DNA of 7,299 nt from the NCBI GenBank assembly GCA_009922405.1, contig RFVZ01000129.1, positions 1 to 7,299 on the forward strand, read 5' to 3'. A program made the translations under genes and the position numbers. Shown piece by piece: positions 1 to 6,742 of the stretch. Position 1 is the stretch's first letter, and every line of letters begins with the position of its first letter. Source of the DNA: Betaproteobacteria bacterium (GTDB taxonomy: Bacteria; Pseudomonadota; Gammaproteobacteria; Burkholderiales; Burkholderiaceae_E). Below the pieces are notes generated by a model. The model ran no database searches. It was not told the origin of the DNA and saw nothing but the letters and a program-made list of their open reading frames with translations.

Positions 1-1
1 T

Positions 2-142
2 CTGGACCTTGTCATCGAATCGCTGACCGAGCAGCCTGTGCGCGACGAGGTCCAGCTGCGTCGTCTCAAGAAACGTAAGCTGCAGATTAAGGACACCATC
101 TCCCTTCTTCAGATTAAGTTGACGCCGGATATTCCTGCGTGA
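2..142 (+). CDS. YdcH/DUF465 family small protein, C-terminal part (5' end outside window)
   Basis: The reading frame is open from base 2 to a TGA at 140-142 and gives the last 46 residues of a protein. It contains the basic run RRLKKRKLQIKDTISLL, which matches the family signature of DUF465 (YdcH-like) proteins, where an L-K-K-x-x-L-x-L-K-D core closes a short helical hairpin. The ending TPDIPA also resembles relatives in pseudomonads and xanthomonads. Family members are about 70-80 residues long, cytoplasmic and probably coiled coil; their function is not established. The stop overlaps the GTG start of yoaA in a GTGA, so the two genes are probably co-transcribed and translationally coupled. 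The N-terminal part and its promoter lie to the left of the window. Confidence 0.8.
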   Translation: MDLVIESLTEQPVRDEVQLRRLKKRKLQIKDTISLLQIKLTPDIPA

Positions 143-2118
143 GTCGCGCATGCTCTGAGGAGCGAGCTGCGCCGGATGCGCTGAGTCATCGCGTCGAAAA
201 GGCGTTTGGGGCAGACGGTGCACTTGCGGCCGGGTCTGCCTGGAATGATCGGCCCGACCAGCGCGCCATGGCTGGCGAGATCGCACGGGCAATCTCGGAG
301 CCGTCGACCCTGGTCGCCGAAGCCGGCACGGGTATCGGGAAGACTTTCGCCTACCTGGTTCCAGCCCTGCTCGCAGGCGGTAAGGTCATTATTTCGACCG
401 GTACCAAGACGCTTCAGGACCAGTTGTTTGCCCGTGATTTGCCGCGAGTCATCGCCGCGCTAGGTGTCGACGTTCGGACAGCCTTGCTCAAGGGGCGGGC
501 CAATTATGTGTGTCGACACCATTTGAAGCGCAACCTTGAAGACGGACGGTTTACCCGGGCGGTTGATATCAGCCGCTTGCGCCAGATCGATCGATTCTCA
601 AGGCTGTCATCGACCGGCGATCGGTCAGATTGTTCGCAAGTCAGTGATGACGATCCAGCGTGGGTGCTGGCGACATCAACGCGCGAAAACTGCCTCGGCC
701 AGGATTGCGCAGACTGGAATCAATGCTTCGTCGTTCAGGCTCGACGAACGGCACAATCAGCCGATGTGGTGGTTATTAACCATCATTTGTTCAGCGCGGA
801 TTTGGCTTTGCGCGATACCGGAATAGCCGAACTGCTACCCAGTGCCCAAACACTGATCTTCGACGAGGCCCATCAGTTGCCGGACACCCTCGTCACTTTT
901 TTGGGCGAGGCAAGTGGTAGCCGTGCGCTGATGGATCTTGGGCGGGACGCCCTGCAGGTCGCACTCGAGGAGGCACCCGATCAGGCTCCATGGCATGAAC
1001 TGGGTGCAACACTCGATCAGTTCGTGCGTCAAGCACGGGCGCAATGGCCGATCGCAAGTCCTCGCGCGCCGGCCCACACCTTATTGGCACACTCAGAGTT
1101 CGCCGGCACGCTGCAGTCTGTAACGAGGGCCTTGGAGGCTTTGACGAGTGCGCTCGAAGCCGCGGTTGAGCGGGGTCCCGGGCTCGTGCGGATGGCCGAG
1201 CGTGCCCGAACGGTTTGTTCCCGTTGGTCGGGCTGGTTTAGTGAGGGGGCGATCGATGGGGCCAAGGACGCAGAATTCTCGGTTGCCTGGGCGGAGGTAC
1301 ACCTCGCGTCCATGACGCTGCACAAGACCCCGCTGTCCGTTGCGGAGCCCTTCACCCGGTACCGCGATGGGACTGCACGCGCCTGGATTTTTGTATCGGC
1401 AACCCTCGCTGTTGGCGAGGACTTTAGTCATTTCGCTCAGATACTGGGGCTCTCGGAATCTCGCCAGGTGCGTTTCCCGAGCCCCTTCGACTATGCCTCA
1501 CAAGGCCTGCTGTACGTGCCCAGGGGATTGCCAGAGCCCTCAGACCCTGGATTTTCAAGGGCCTGGATCGAGCATTGCTGGCCGTTGATTGAGGTGAATG
1601 TCGGGCGTTGTTTTGTGCTTTGCACTACCTTGAGGGCGGTTCGGCAGGTTGCTGATCGATTGCGCGAATTGCTCGAACCTCCATTAACCTTGCTGGTGCA
1701 GGGCGAAGGTAGTCGAACCGAACTACTCGAGCGCTATCGGGCGGCTCCTGCGCCGATCCTGGTTGGCGCAGCAAGTTTCTGGGAAGGCGTCGACGTGGTG
1801 GGTGACGCATTGTCCCTTTTGCTGATTGACAAGCTGCCCTTTGCTCCGCCGGACGATCCGGTGCTTGAAGCCCAATCAGAAGCGCTTCGTCGTCGTGGCG
1901 GTGATCCGTTTCGGTCCATTCAGTTACCAGCTGCCAGTCTTGCGCTCAAGCAAGGTGCTGGGCGACTGATTCGAAGCGAGCGCGATCGTGGCGTCCTGGT
2001 GATTGGTGACGCACGCCTGATCAACAAGGGCTATGGCCGAACCTTGATGGCCAGCCTGCCGCCCTTTTCAGTGACCCGAGAACGTCAGGTGGCCGAAGAC
2101 TTCCTGATCGGTTCCTAA
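139..2118 (+). CDS. yoaA: ATP-dependent DNA helicase YoaA (DinG/XPD-like, Fe-S helicase)
   Basis: This 659-residue superfamily 2 helicase resembles E. coli YoaA (about 636 residues) along its whole length. Visible motifs in order are Walker A EAGTGIGKT (61-69), four Fe-S cluster cysteines at C125, C185, C190 and C196 (NYVC, then ENCLGQDC and NQC), the DEAH box FDEAHQLPD (241-249), an Arch-type insertion (about 250-410), VSATLAV (419-425), SFWEGVDV (546-553) and motif VI QGAGRLIR (605-612). From the family, it should unwind 5'-3' on single-stranded DNA. In E. coli, YoaA binds the HolC (chi) subunit of DNA polymerase III and helps repair stalled forks. GTG at 139 is the earliest possible start, because an in-frame TAA lies at 115-117 and no other start codon lies between them; the next ATG is residue 44, close to Walker A. 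No strong ribosome site is seen, so coupling to the upstream gene is likely. DinG is the main alternative, but the close match to YoaA motifs argues against it. Confidence 0.95.
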   Translation: MSRACSEERAAPDALSHRVEKAFGADGALAAGSAWNDRPDQRAMAGEIARAISEPSTLVAEAGTGIGKTFAYLVPALLAGGKVIISTGTKTLQDQLFARDLPRVIAALGVDVRTALLKGRANYVCRHHLKRNLEDGRFTRAVDISRLRQIDRFSRLSSTGDRSDCSQVSDDDPAWVLATSTRENCLGQDCADWNQCFVVQARRTAQSADVVVINHHLFSADLALRDTGIAELLPSAQTLIFDEAHQLPDTLVTFLGEASGSRALMDLGRDALQVALEEAPDQAPWHELGATLDQFVRQARAQWPIASPRAPAHTLLAHSEFAGTLQSVTRALEALTSALEAAVERGPGLVRMAERARTVCSRWSGWFSEGAIDGAKDAEFSVAWAEVHLASMTLHKTPLSVAEPFTRYRDGTARAWIFVSATLAVGEDFSHFAQILGLSESRQVRFPSPFDYASQGLLYVPRGLPEPSDPGFSRAWIEHCWPLIEVNVGRCFVLCTTLRAVRQVADRLRELLEPPLTLLVQGEGSRTELLERYRAAPAPILVGAASFWEGVDVVGDALSLLLIDKLPFAPPDDPVLEAQSEALRRRGGDPFRSIQLPAASLALKQGAGRLIRSERDRGVLVIGDARLINKGYGRTLMASLPPFSVTRERQVAEDFLIGS

Positions 2119-2300
2119 GGTTTGGTCGAGGCCCAAGGCGTCCAGAGGCTCCCTAAGCTACCCAGTGTCCATTGGGTCGAAACTTCGTCCTTCATCACGG
2201 TTTCGACCTTGCGACTGCCGGGGAAGTTTTGATTCAGGATTCGCTTCGCGTCGTCCCGCAGATCGGTGAGTCCGAGCCGATCGTAGGACAATGCCATCAT
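2115..2300 (-). pseudogene. bamD: Out-of-frame C-terminal segment of bamD
   Basis: This minus-strand frame encodes 61 residues beginning MMALSYDRLGLTDL. They fit the last TPR helices and tail of BamD, where relatives carry a segment like LAVMTEAYQRL before the closing helix and a Y/F-P-(D/G)-S turn (here NQNFPGS). It is shifted by one base relative to the main bamD frame and continues exactly where that frame hits a TGA at 2299-2297. About 15-17 residues normally present between the two parts are absent on either frame, so the break is a deletion and not a single-base slip. The stop TAG (2117-2115) overlaps the yoaA stop by 4 bases. ATG codons at 2300 and 2297 could in principle allow restart, but an isolated tail would have no lipid anchor and no known role. 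Confidence 0.7.
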
Positions 2301-2935
2301 TGCGACCGATTGGCTGCCGCCAGGAAAGCACCACGACGCAGATAGTGGCGCGCGATGTGGATATCACCGGCAGCCATCTGGTTGACCAACCACGACAATC
2401 TAAGTCGTGCATCCGCGGCATAGCGGCTATTCGGAAATCGGTCGATCAGCTGTCGCAACGAGTCAAAAGAGTCGCGAAATGCCTGTTGATCGCGCTCAGA
2501 TAAATCTTGTCCACCCAAGCTCGTGAAGATTCCCTGATTTTCGTTAAAATTTACCAATCCCTTGAGATACAACGCATAGTCGGTCGCGATGTGGTCGGGA
2601 TATAGCCGCAAAAACCGATCAAGCGCTGCCAGCGCAAGGCTCGGATCGTTATCACGGTAATGAGCGTAAGCGGTGTCAAGCTGAGCCTGCTGAGAATGTC
2701 GACTGAACGGATATCGGGATTCGAGCTTCTCGTAGAGTTTGACCGCTGCAACGTTGTTACCCGAATCCAATTCGGAGCGGGCCTCGGCATATAATTTTTC
2801 GACGGCCCAGTCTGCCGTCGGATCTTTGCTCGGGTTGAAAGAACCGCAGCCATTCAGGGCGACAACGCAGAAGGCTGCCACCAAGAGCGCGACGCCAGGC
2901 AAGCGCAATGAGGGGCTTCGAGCCGCTTGATTCAT
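2297..2935 (-). CDS. bamD: Outer membrane assembly lipoprotein BamD, truncated by internal deletion/frameshift
   Basis: BamD is the lipid-anchored TPR protein on the periplasmic face of the outer membrane that works with BamA to fold beta-barrel proteins. The 212-residue frame starts with a basic n-region and hydrophobic stretch, then the lipobox LNGC with the acylated cysteine at residue 30. TPR-type repeats follow, with the family-typical segments EKLESRYPFS, AYAHYRDNDP, ALYLKGLVNF, DRFPNSRYA and RRGAFLAAANR. The frame stops right after AAANRSQ, where BamD proteins normally continue with about 15-17 residues (in relatives like YVVE.F..TP) and a last TPR pair; that C-terminal part is present in another frame at 2300-2115. 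An intact gene would encode about 289 residues. ATG 2935 is preferred over an in-frame TTG at 2953 because it gives a more typical signal peptide; neither has a clear Shine-Dalgarno site. The gene is divergent from rluD, as in E. coli. Confidence 0.88.
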   Translation of the reverse strand: MNQAARSPSLRLPGVALLVAAFCVVALNGCGSFNPSKDPTADWAVEKLYAEARSELDSGNNVAAVKLYEKLESRYPFSRHSQQAQLDTAYAHYRDNDPSLALAALDRFLRLYPDHIATDYALYLKGLVNFNENQGIFTSLGGQDLSERDQQAFRDSFDSLRQLIDRFPNSRYAADARLRLSWLVNQMAAGDIHIARHYLRRGAFLAAANRSQ

Positions 2936-4025
2936 GATGATTGGTCGATCCAACGAGAGCGGGTCAAGGCCACAGGGCGGCGATGCCGCTGCGGGGTTGC
3001 CTGATTATATCCACCCTCCGGGCGAGGGTGGGGAGACGTCCGAGATCCGGCTTTCGGTTGAGCGCCATGAGGGTGGTTTGCGACTGGACCGTTTTGTTGC
3101 GATCCGTCTGCCCGACGTTTCCCGTTCAAGAATTCAGCAATGGATTGCGTTGGGTGCAGTGGAAGTGGAGGGCGCTGGGCGATCGGCTAAACACCGCTTG
3201 ATTGGTTATGAATCGGTCACCGTCATCCCTCAGCCACGCGCGGCGGAGTCGGCATTCGCTCCAGACCCCGTGCCCTTGTCAGTCGTGCATTCGGACGAGC
3301 ACTTGCTCGTGATCGATAAGCCGCCGGGCTTGGTGACTCACCCGGCCGCGGGTCATTGGCGCGGAACCCTAATGAATGGTGTTTTGCATCATTGGCCAGA
3401 TCAGGCGGGCTTGCCCCGCGCCGGGATTGTCCATCGTCTGGACAAAGATACTAGTGGGCTGTTGGTAGTCGCCCGCTCGGAACTGGCGATTGTCCGTCTC
3501 GTGGCCCAGTTGTCTGATCGGTCGATGTCGCGGCGTTATTTGGCCCTCGTCGATGGCGAAACGCCAGATTCTGGAACGATTGACGCACCAATCGGGAGGG
3601 ATCCGCAATCGCCGATTCGGATGGCGGTCGTTGATGCCCCTAAGGGCCGTAATGCCGTGACTCATTTTAAAACCATACAGCGCGGGCGTTTTGGCAACGG
3701 AAAGCCAGTTTCGCTGGTGCTTTGTCAGTTGCAGACTGGCCGTACGCATCAGATTCGAGTGCACCTGCAGCACTTCGGTTTTCCGCTGATTGGTGACGCG
3801 GTCTACGGACGAGGCATCGGAGGTGGCGCCAGTGGCGGTAATGGTGGCGGCGCTGGGGTCGCTGGGGTCGCTGGATTTGGACGCCAGGCCCTCCACGCCT
3901 GGCGACTCGGTCTAAATCATCCGGCAGATGGGCGCCCGGTGTCATGGGCCTCGCTGATCCCTGCCGATTTGATTCAATTGCTGGAACAGTGCCAGATCGA
4001 TGCATGTTCATTACCCGAGGTTTGA
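2934..4025 (+). CDS. rluD: 23S rRNA pseudouridine synthase RluD
   Basis: This RluA-family enzyme isomerises uridines of 23S rRNA helix 69 (positions 1911, 1915 and 1917 in E. coli), which aids ribosome assembly and termination. An N-terminal S4 RNA-binding domain is seen at about residues 49-85 (LRLDRF, then SRSRIQQWI). The catalytic domain has LLVIDKPPGLVTHPAAG (124-140), the catalytic motif HRLDKDTSG with Asp170, LQTGRTHQIRVH (266-277) and GDAVYG (287-292). The length of 363 residues exceeds E. coli RluD (326), because of a longer N-terminus and a Gly-rich loop at about 294-314. The start is uncertain: ATG at 2934 or 2937 touches the bamD start, while conserved sequence begins only near residue 38 and a TTG at 2997 is possible; none has a good ribosome site. 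The neighbours bamD and pgeF support RluD over RluC or RluA. Confidence 0.94.
   Translation: MMIGRSNESGSRPQGGDAAAGLPDYIHPPGEGGETSEIRLSVERHEGGLRLDRFVAIRLPDVSRSRIQQWIALGAVEVEGAGRSAKHRLIGYESVTVIPQPRAAESAFAPDPVPLSVVHSDEHLLVIDKPPGLVTHPAAGHWRGTLMNGVLHHWPDQAGLPRAGIVHRLDKDTSGLLVVARSELAIVRLVAQLSDRSMSRRYLALVDGETPDSGTIDAPIGRDPQSPIRMAVVDAPKGRNAVTHFKTIQRGRFGNGKPVSLVLCQLQTGRTHQIRVHLQHFGFPLIGDAVYGRGIGGGASGGNGGGAGVAGVAGFGRQALHAWRLGLNHPADGRPVSWASLIPADLIQLLEQCQIDACSLPEV
3004..3009 (-). promoter_or_regulatory. Possible -10 element (TATAAT) for bamD
   Basis: Read on the minus strand, bases 3009-3004 are a perfect TATAAT, about 70 bases upstream of the bamD ATG at 2935. The expected start of transcription would lie near 2997. 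The hexamer lies inside the 5' coding part of rluD as annotated, but ahead of its conserved domains. No good -35 match is found at 16-18 bases (the sequence there is CCACCC-like), and the extended TGn motif is off by one base. The position is right for a bamD promoter, but a 6-base match alone is weak evidence. Confidence 0.3.
3813..3875 (+). repeat. Gly/Ala-rich low-complexity segment with 9-base tandem repeat inside rluD
   Basis: The segment encodes GIGGGASGGNGGGAGVAGVA followed by G. It ends with the 9-base unit CGCTGGGGT at 3851-3859 and 3860-3868 and a partial third copy CGCTGG at 3869-3874. It replaces a loop that in E. coli RluD reads as a Pro/Lys-rich stretch between GDPVYG and RQALHA, so it probably forms a flexible surface loop that leaves the active site intact. 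Confidence 0.75.
4017..4020 (+). promoter_or_regulatory. Shine-Dalgarno site of pgeF
   Basis: GAGG lies 7 bases before the ATG at 4028, within the last codons of rluD. It decides the pgeF start in favour of 4028 over the upstream in-frame ATGs at 3944 and 4004, which lie inside rluD. Confidence 0.6.
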
Positions 4026-4027
4026 GC

Positions 4028-4801
4028 ATGACGGGCCTTCACCCACCACATTCCCTCGGCCAAGGCGTTTCGGCATTTTTTACGACTCGTGATGACGGTA
4101 ACCTGGCTACCCATGTCGGAGACGATCCATTGTTGGTGGCGCAAAACCGCTCACGCTTAAGATCTTTTCTACCGGCTGAGCCCATTTGGTTGTCGCAGGT
4201 TCACGGAACTGCCGTTCATGAGGTGATGCAACACGACGGGGCGGCTGCGCCGATCGTGGCCGATGCCTCCGTGACAACATTGCCCTCAGTTGTACTCGCA
4301 ATTTTGACGGCCGATTGTCTTCCGGTTCTGATCGCCGATCTCGAAGGGCGAATTGTCGGAGCCGCACATGCGGGATGGCGCGGGCTTGCGGATGGCATTC
4401 TGGAGGCGACTGTGCGGACAATGCGTTCACGTGTTGTCGATGCCCGTTTGCAGGCCTGGATCGGTCCCGCCATTCATCAATCTCGTTATGAGGTTGGTGA
4501 AGAGGTGCGGGTCGCAATGCTGAGTGATCGCTGCGATGATGATGCCGGCGATGTGATCGATGGCGATTTTCGGCTTGCCTTGGAGCGCCTGTTCATTCCG
4601 TCGACCATGCAGGGAAAATGGTTGTTCGACTTGCCGGGTATGGCAACACTGCGCCTGCAACGGCTTGGAGTAAGCGTAATGCCCTGGGCAACTCCCTGTA
4701 CCGCTTCTAATCCGGAGCAATTCTGGTCGTATCGTCGAGATCGTTCACGCGGTCGGACTGCTGGTTGTATCTGGATTGATCCAGGGTTGAATCCCATTTG
4801 A
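4028..4801 (+). CDS. pgeF: Peptidoglycan editing factor PgeF (YfiH, laccase-domain / purine nucleoside phosphorylase family)
   Basis: The 257-residue protein matches the YfiH/PgeF (DUF152, LACC1-like) family in length and motifs. The metal-site residues are visible as H59 in LSQVHG, C97 in TADCLPV and H114 in AAHAGWRG. IGPAIHQSRYEVG (145-157) and the C-terminal FWSYRRD (232-238) are also family-typical. In E. coli, PgeF limits incorporation of L-serine in place of L-alanine in peptidoglycan precursors. Related proteins, including human LACC1/FAMIN, act on purine nucleosides, and older annotations call them polyphenol oxidases, so the exact chemistry here is inferred. The gene starts 2 bases after the rluD stop and probably shares its transcript; rluD-pgeF is a conserved pair. 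In E. coli clpB follows, whereas here phaC does. It lacks a signal peptide and is expected to be cytoplasmic. Confidence 0.92.
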   Translation: MTGLHPPHSLGQGVSAFFTTRDDGNLATHVGDDPLLVAQNRSRLRSFLPAEPIWLSQVHGTAVHEVMQHDGAAAPIVADASVTTLPSVVLAILTADCLPVLIADLEGRIVGAAHAGWRGLADGILEATVRTMRSRVVDARLQAWIGPAIHQSRYEVGEEVRVAMLSDRCDDDAGDVIDGDFRLALERLFIPSTMQGKWLFDLPGMATLRLQRLGVSVMPWATPCTASNPEQFWSYRRDRSRGRTAGCIWIDPGLNPI

Positions 4802-4804
4802 CGC

Positions 4805-4832
4805 TTGCGGTCTTCGGCTTTCACAATGCAAT
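4805..4832 (+). promoter_or_regulatory. Weak candidate sigma70-type promoter ahead of phaC
   Basis: In the 62-base gap between pgeF and phaC, TTGCGG (4805-4810) and TGCAAT (4827-4832) are separated by 16 bases and match the -35 and -10 consensus at four positions each. The match is poor and could be chance. No terminator hairpin with a T-tract lies in the gap, so read-through from pgeF is also possible. Confidence 0.2.
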
Positions 4833-4852
4833 CAATCTTTGAATGAATCACC

Positions 4853-4857
4853 AGGGG
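4853..4857 (+). promoter_or_regulatory. Shine-Dalgarno site that fixes the phaC start
   Basis: AGGGG ends 6 bases before the ATG at 4864. The upstream in-frame ATG at 4843 has no purine-rich site in front of it, so 4864 is the better start, and the protein then begins MARAKRKED. Confidence 0.65.
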
Positions 4858-4863
4858 CTGAAC

Positions 4864-6699
4864 ATGGCACGCGCCAAGCGTAAGGAAGATCTCGAGACGG
4901 CGGCAGTCCCAACCACTCCGGCAGGGACATTACCCTCGACGGATTCGTCATCGCCGCCGGAGTTGGCAGCGCAGGACGCACCATTTGATCCAAGCTTTGG
5001 GTTCGGCACCATCATGCCGACGGCGATGGCTCAGATGAGTGAGGCGATGTCCCGGTTTCCGGGAATGGACTGGATTAGTCGACTGCAGGGCAAACCCCCG
5101 GCCGCTTTGCGAATTGATCAGAACCGTCTCATGGGCTTGCAGGCAGAGTACACCCAACGGACGCAGCAACTATTGAAGATGGCTGCGTCAGGTGATGCGC
5201 CCGAATTGAAAGATCGTCGTTTTAGTGATGATTCTTGGCGAGATCAGAATCAACCCTGGGGCTGGGCTGCGGCGCTCTATCTGGTCAACTCGGAATTTTT
5301 GCGCCGCACGGCCGAACTTCTCGAGGGCGATTCAAAAACGGTCGAGCGGGTGTGCTTCGCAGTCGGACAGTGGTGCGATGCAATGGCACCTTCGAACTTC
5401 CTGGCGACCAATCCTGAGGCGCAGCGTCGACTTGTAGAGAGTAAGGGCGAGAGCCTTCGACACGGTATCGACAATCTGTTGAGCGATCTACAGAAGGGTC
5501 GTATTTCGATGACCGACGAGGAGGCATTCGAAGTTGGACGCAACGTCGCTACATCACCCGGTGCGGTGGTCTTTCAGAATGAGTTATTCCAGCTGATCCA
5601 GTACGGCGCAAGCACCGACAAAGTGGGTAGTCGGCCACTGCTGATGGTGCCACCTTGCATCAACAAGTACTATGTTCTTGACCTGCAGCCCGAGAATTCT
5701 CTTGTGGGTTTTGCAGTCTCACGCGGTCACACGGTCTTCATGGTCTCGTGGTGTAACCCAGGGCCAGAACTGGCTCATTTGACCTGGGACGACTACGTGG
5801 GCCGAGGCGTTATTGAAGCGATCCGGGTCGCCCGTGAAATCAGTGGGTCAGAGCAGATCAATGCGCTCGCATTTTGTGTCGGCGGAACGCTATTAGCGAG
5901 CGCGTTAGCAGTTTTGGAAGGGCGCAATGAGCGACCGGTCGCTTCGATGACCTTGATGAGTACCTTCCTCGATTTTGGCGATCCAGGCGCACTCGGGCTC
6001 TTCATTGATGAGACGGTGGTGGAGATGCGCGAGCAACAACTCGGGCAGGGCGGCTTGATGACGGGGCGGGACCTGTCAACGACGTTCTCATTCTTGCGGC
6101 CGAACGATCTGGTCTGGAACTACGTCGTCGGTAATTATCTGAAGGGGGAAGAGCCGCCAGCCTTTGACCTCCTGTACTGGAATGGCGACACGACCAATCT
6201 GCCAGGTCCGATGTACGTGTACTACCTGCGCCACATGTACCTGCGCAACGAACTCTGCAAGCCGGGGGTCCTTGAGTTCCTCGGTCAATCGATTGATCTC
6301 GGGTCGTTATCGATGCCCACTTATGTCTTCGCAGCCAAAGAAGATCATATTGTTCCCTGGAATTCTGCTTACGGCAGCACGCAGGTGCTGGGCGGTTCGA
6401 TCCGGTTTGTTCTCGGCGCAAGCGGTCATATCGCCGGTGCGATTAATCCTGCCTCCAAGAATAAGCGGAGCTATTGGAGCTCTGGTGTCGAAAGCGCGAC
6501 AGCCGATGAGTTCCCGACCGAGGCAGCGCAGTGGCTGCGCGAGGCTGATGAACATGCCGGAAGCTGGTGGAATGATTGGGCCGCTTGGGTCGACAATCAT
6601 CGGGGGTCATTACGCGCAGCGCGCAAACTCGGCACTGCAGCCTACCCCGTGATTGAACCCGCGCCGGGCGCCTATGTTCGGAAGAAAGCAGCGGCATGA
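4864..6699 (+). CDS. phaC: Class I poly(3-hydroxyalkanoate) synthase PhaC
   Basis: PhaC polymerises (R)-3-hydroxyacyl-CoA, mainly 3-hydroxybutyryl-CoA, into PHA at the granule surface. The 611-residue protein has a Pro/Ser-rich N-terminus (about 1-45), an N-terminal PhaC domain, and an alpha/beta-hydrolase core that aligns closely with the Cupriavidus necator class I enzyme (589 residues). The catalytic triad is visible as C338 in LAFCVGGT, D494 in KEDHIVPW and H522 in GASGHIAG, with spacing nearly the same as in C. necator (C319, D480, H508). Other matches are FSFLRPNDLVWNYVV, YWNGDTTNLPGPMY, GSWWNDW and the C-terminal IEPAPGAYV. The first residue of the usual G-x-C-x-G box is Ala here. A start at 4843 would add seven residues but lacks a ribosome site. 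The thiolase gene follows 43 bases downstream, which indicates a pha operon. Class I, rather than class II-IV, fits the length and the absence of an adjacent phaE or phaR. Confidence 0.96.
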   Translation: MARAKRKEDLETAAVPTTPAGTLPSTDSSSPPELAAQDAPFDPSFGFGTIMPTAMAQMSEAMSRFPGMDWISRLQGKPPAALRIDQNRLMGLQAEYTQRTQQLLKMAASGDAPELKDRRFSDDSWRDQNQPWGWAAALYLVNSEFLRRTAELLEGDSKTVERVCFAVGQWCDAMAPSNFLATNPEAQRRLVESKGESLRHGIDNLLSDLQKGRISMTDEEAFEVGRNVATSPGAVVFQNELFQLIQYGASTDKVGSRPLLMVPPCINKYYVLDLQPENSLVGFAVSRGHTVFMVSWCNPGPELAHLTWDDYVGRGVIEAIRVAREISGSEQINALAFCVGGTLLASALAVLEGRNERPVASMTLMSTFLDFGDPGALGLFIDETVVEMREQQLGQGGLMTGRDLSTTFSFLRPNDLVWNYVVGNYLKGEEPPAFDLLYWNGDTTNLPGPMYVYYLRHMYLRNELCKPGVLEFLGQSIDLGSLSMPTYVFAAKEDHIVPWNSAYGSTQVLGGSIRFVLGASGHIAGAINPASKNKRSYWSSGVESATADEFPTEAAQWLREADEHAGSWWNDWAAWVDNHRGSLRAARKLGTAAYPVIEPAPGAYVRKKAAA

Positions 6700-6728
6700 T
6701 GCCGACTAAAACTCAACTTAATTCAACT

Positions 6729-6733
6729 GGAGA
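6729..6733 (+). promoter_or_regulatory. Shine-Dalgarno site of phaA
   Basis: GGAGA lies 9 bases before the ATG at 6743. The alternative ATG at 6749 would be 15 bases away, too far for this site, so 6743 is preferred. Confidence 0.5.
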
Positions 6734-6742
6734 CTTCAACAA

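Noticed and set aside
119..147. TTGACG at 119-124 as a -35 box for yoaA
   Set aside because: No -10-like hexamer is found at the proper distance (AGTCGC at 17 bases), and the GTGA overlap suggests coupled expression with the upstream gene.
2160..2177. Hairpin ACCCAGT-GTCC-ATTGGGT, a possible terminator between yoaA and bamD
   Set aside because: The stem is only 7 pairs including one G-T, no T-tract follows on either strand, and it lies inside the bamD tail coding sequence.
3369..3896. Antisense open frame of 175 residues inside rluD
   Set aside because: The plus strand encodes the catalytic domain of RluD with intact motifs; the antisense product shows no domain and no ribosome site.
3944..4027. 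Upstream extension of pgeF starting at ATG 3944 or 4004
   Set aside because: It would lie within rluD and add residues not found in the family, while ATG 4028 has a Shine-Dalgarno site and gives the normal length.
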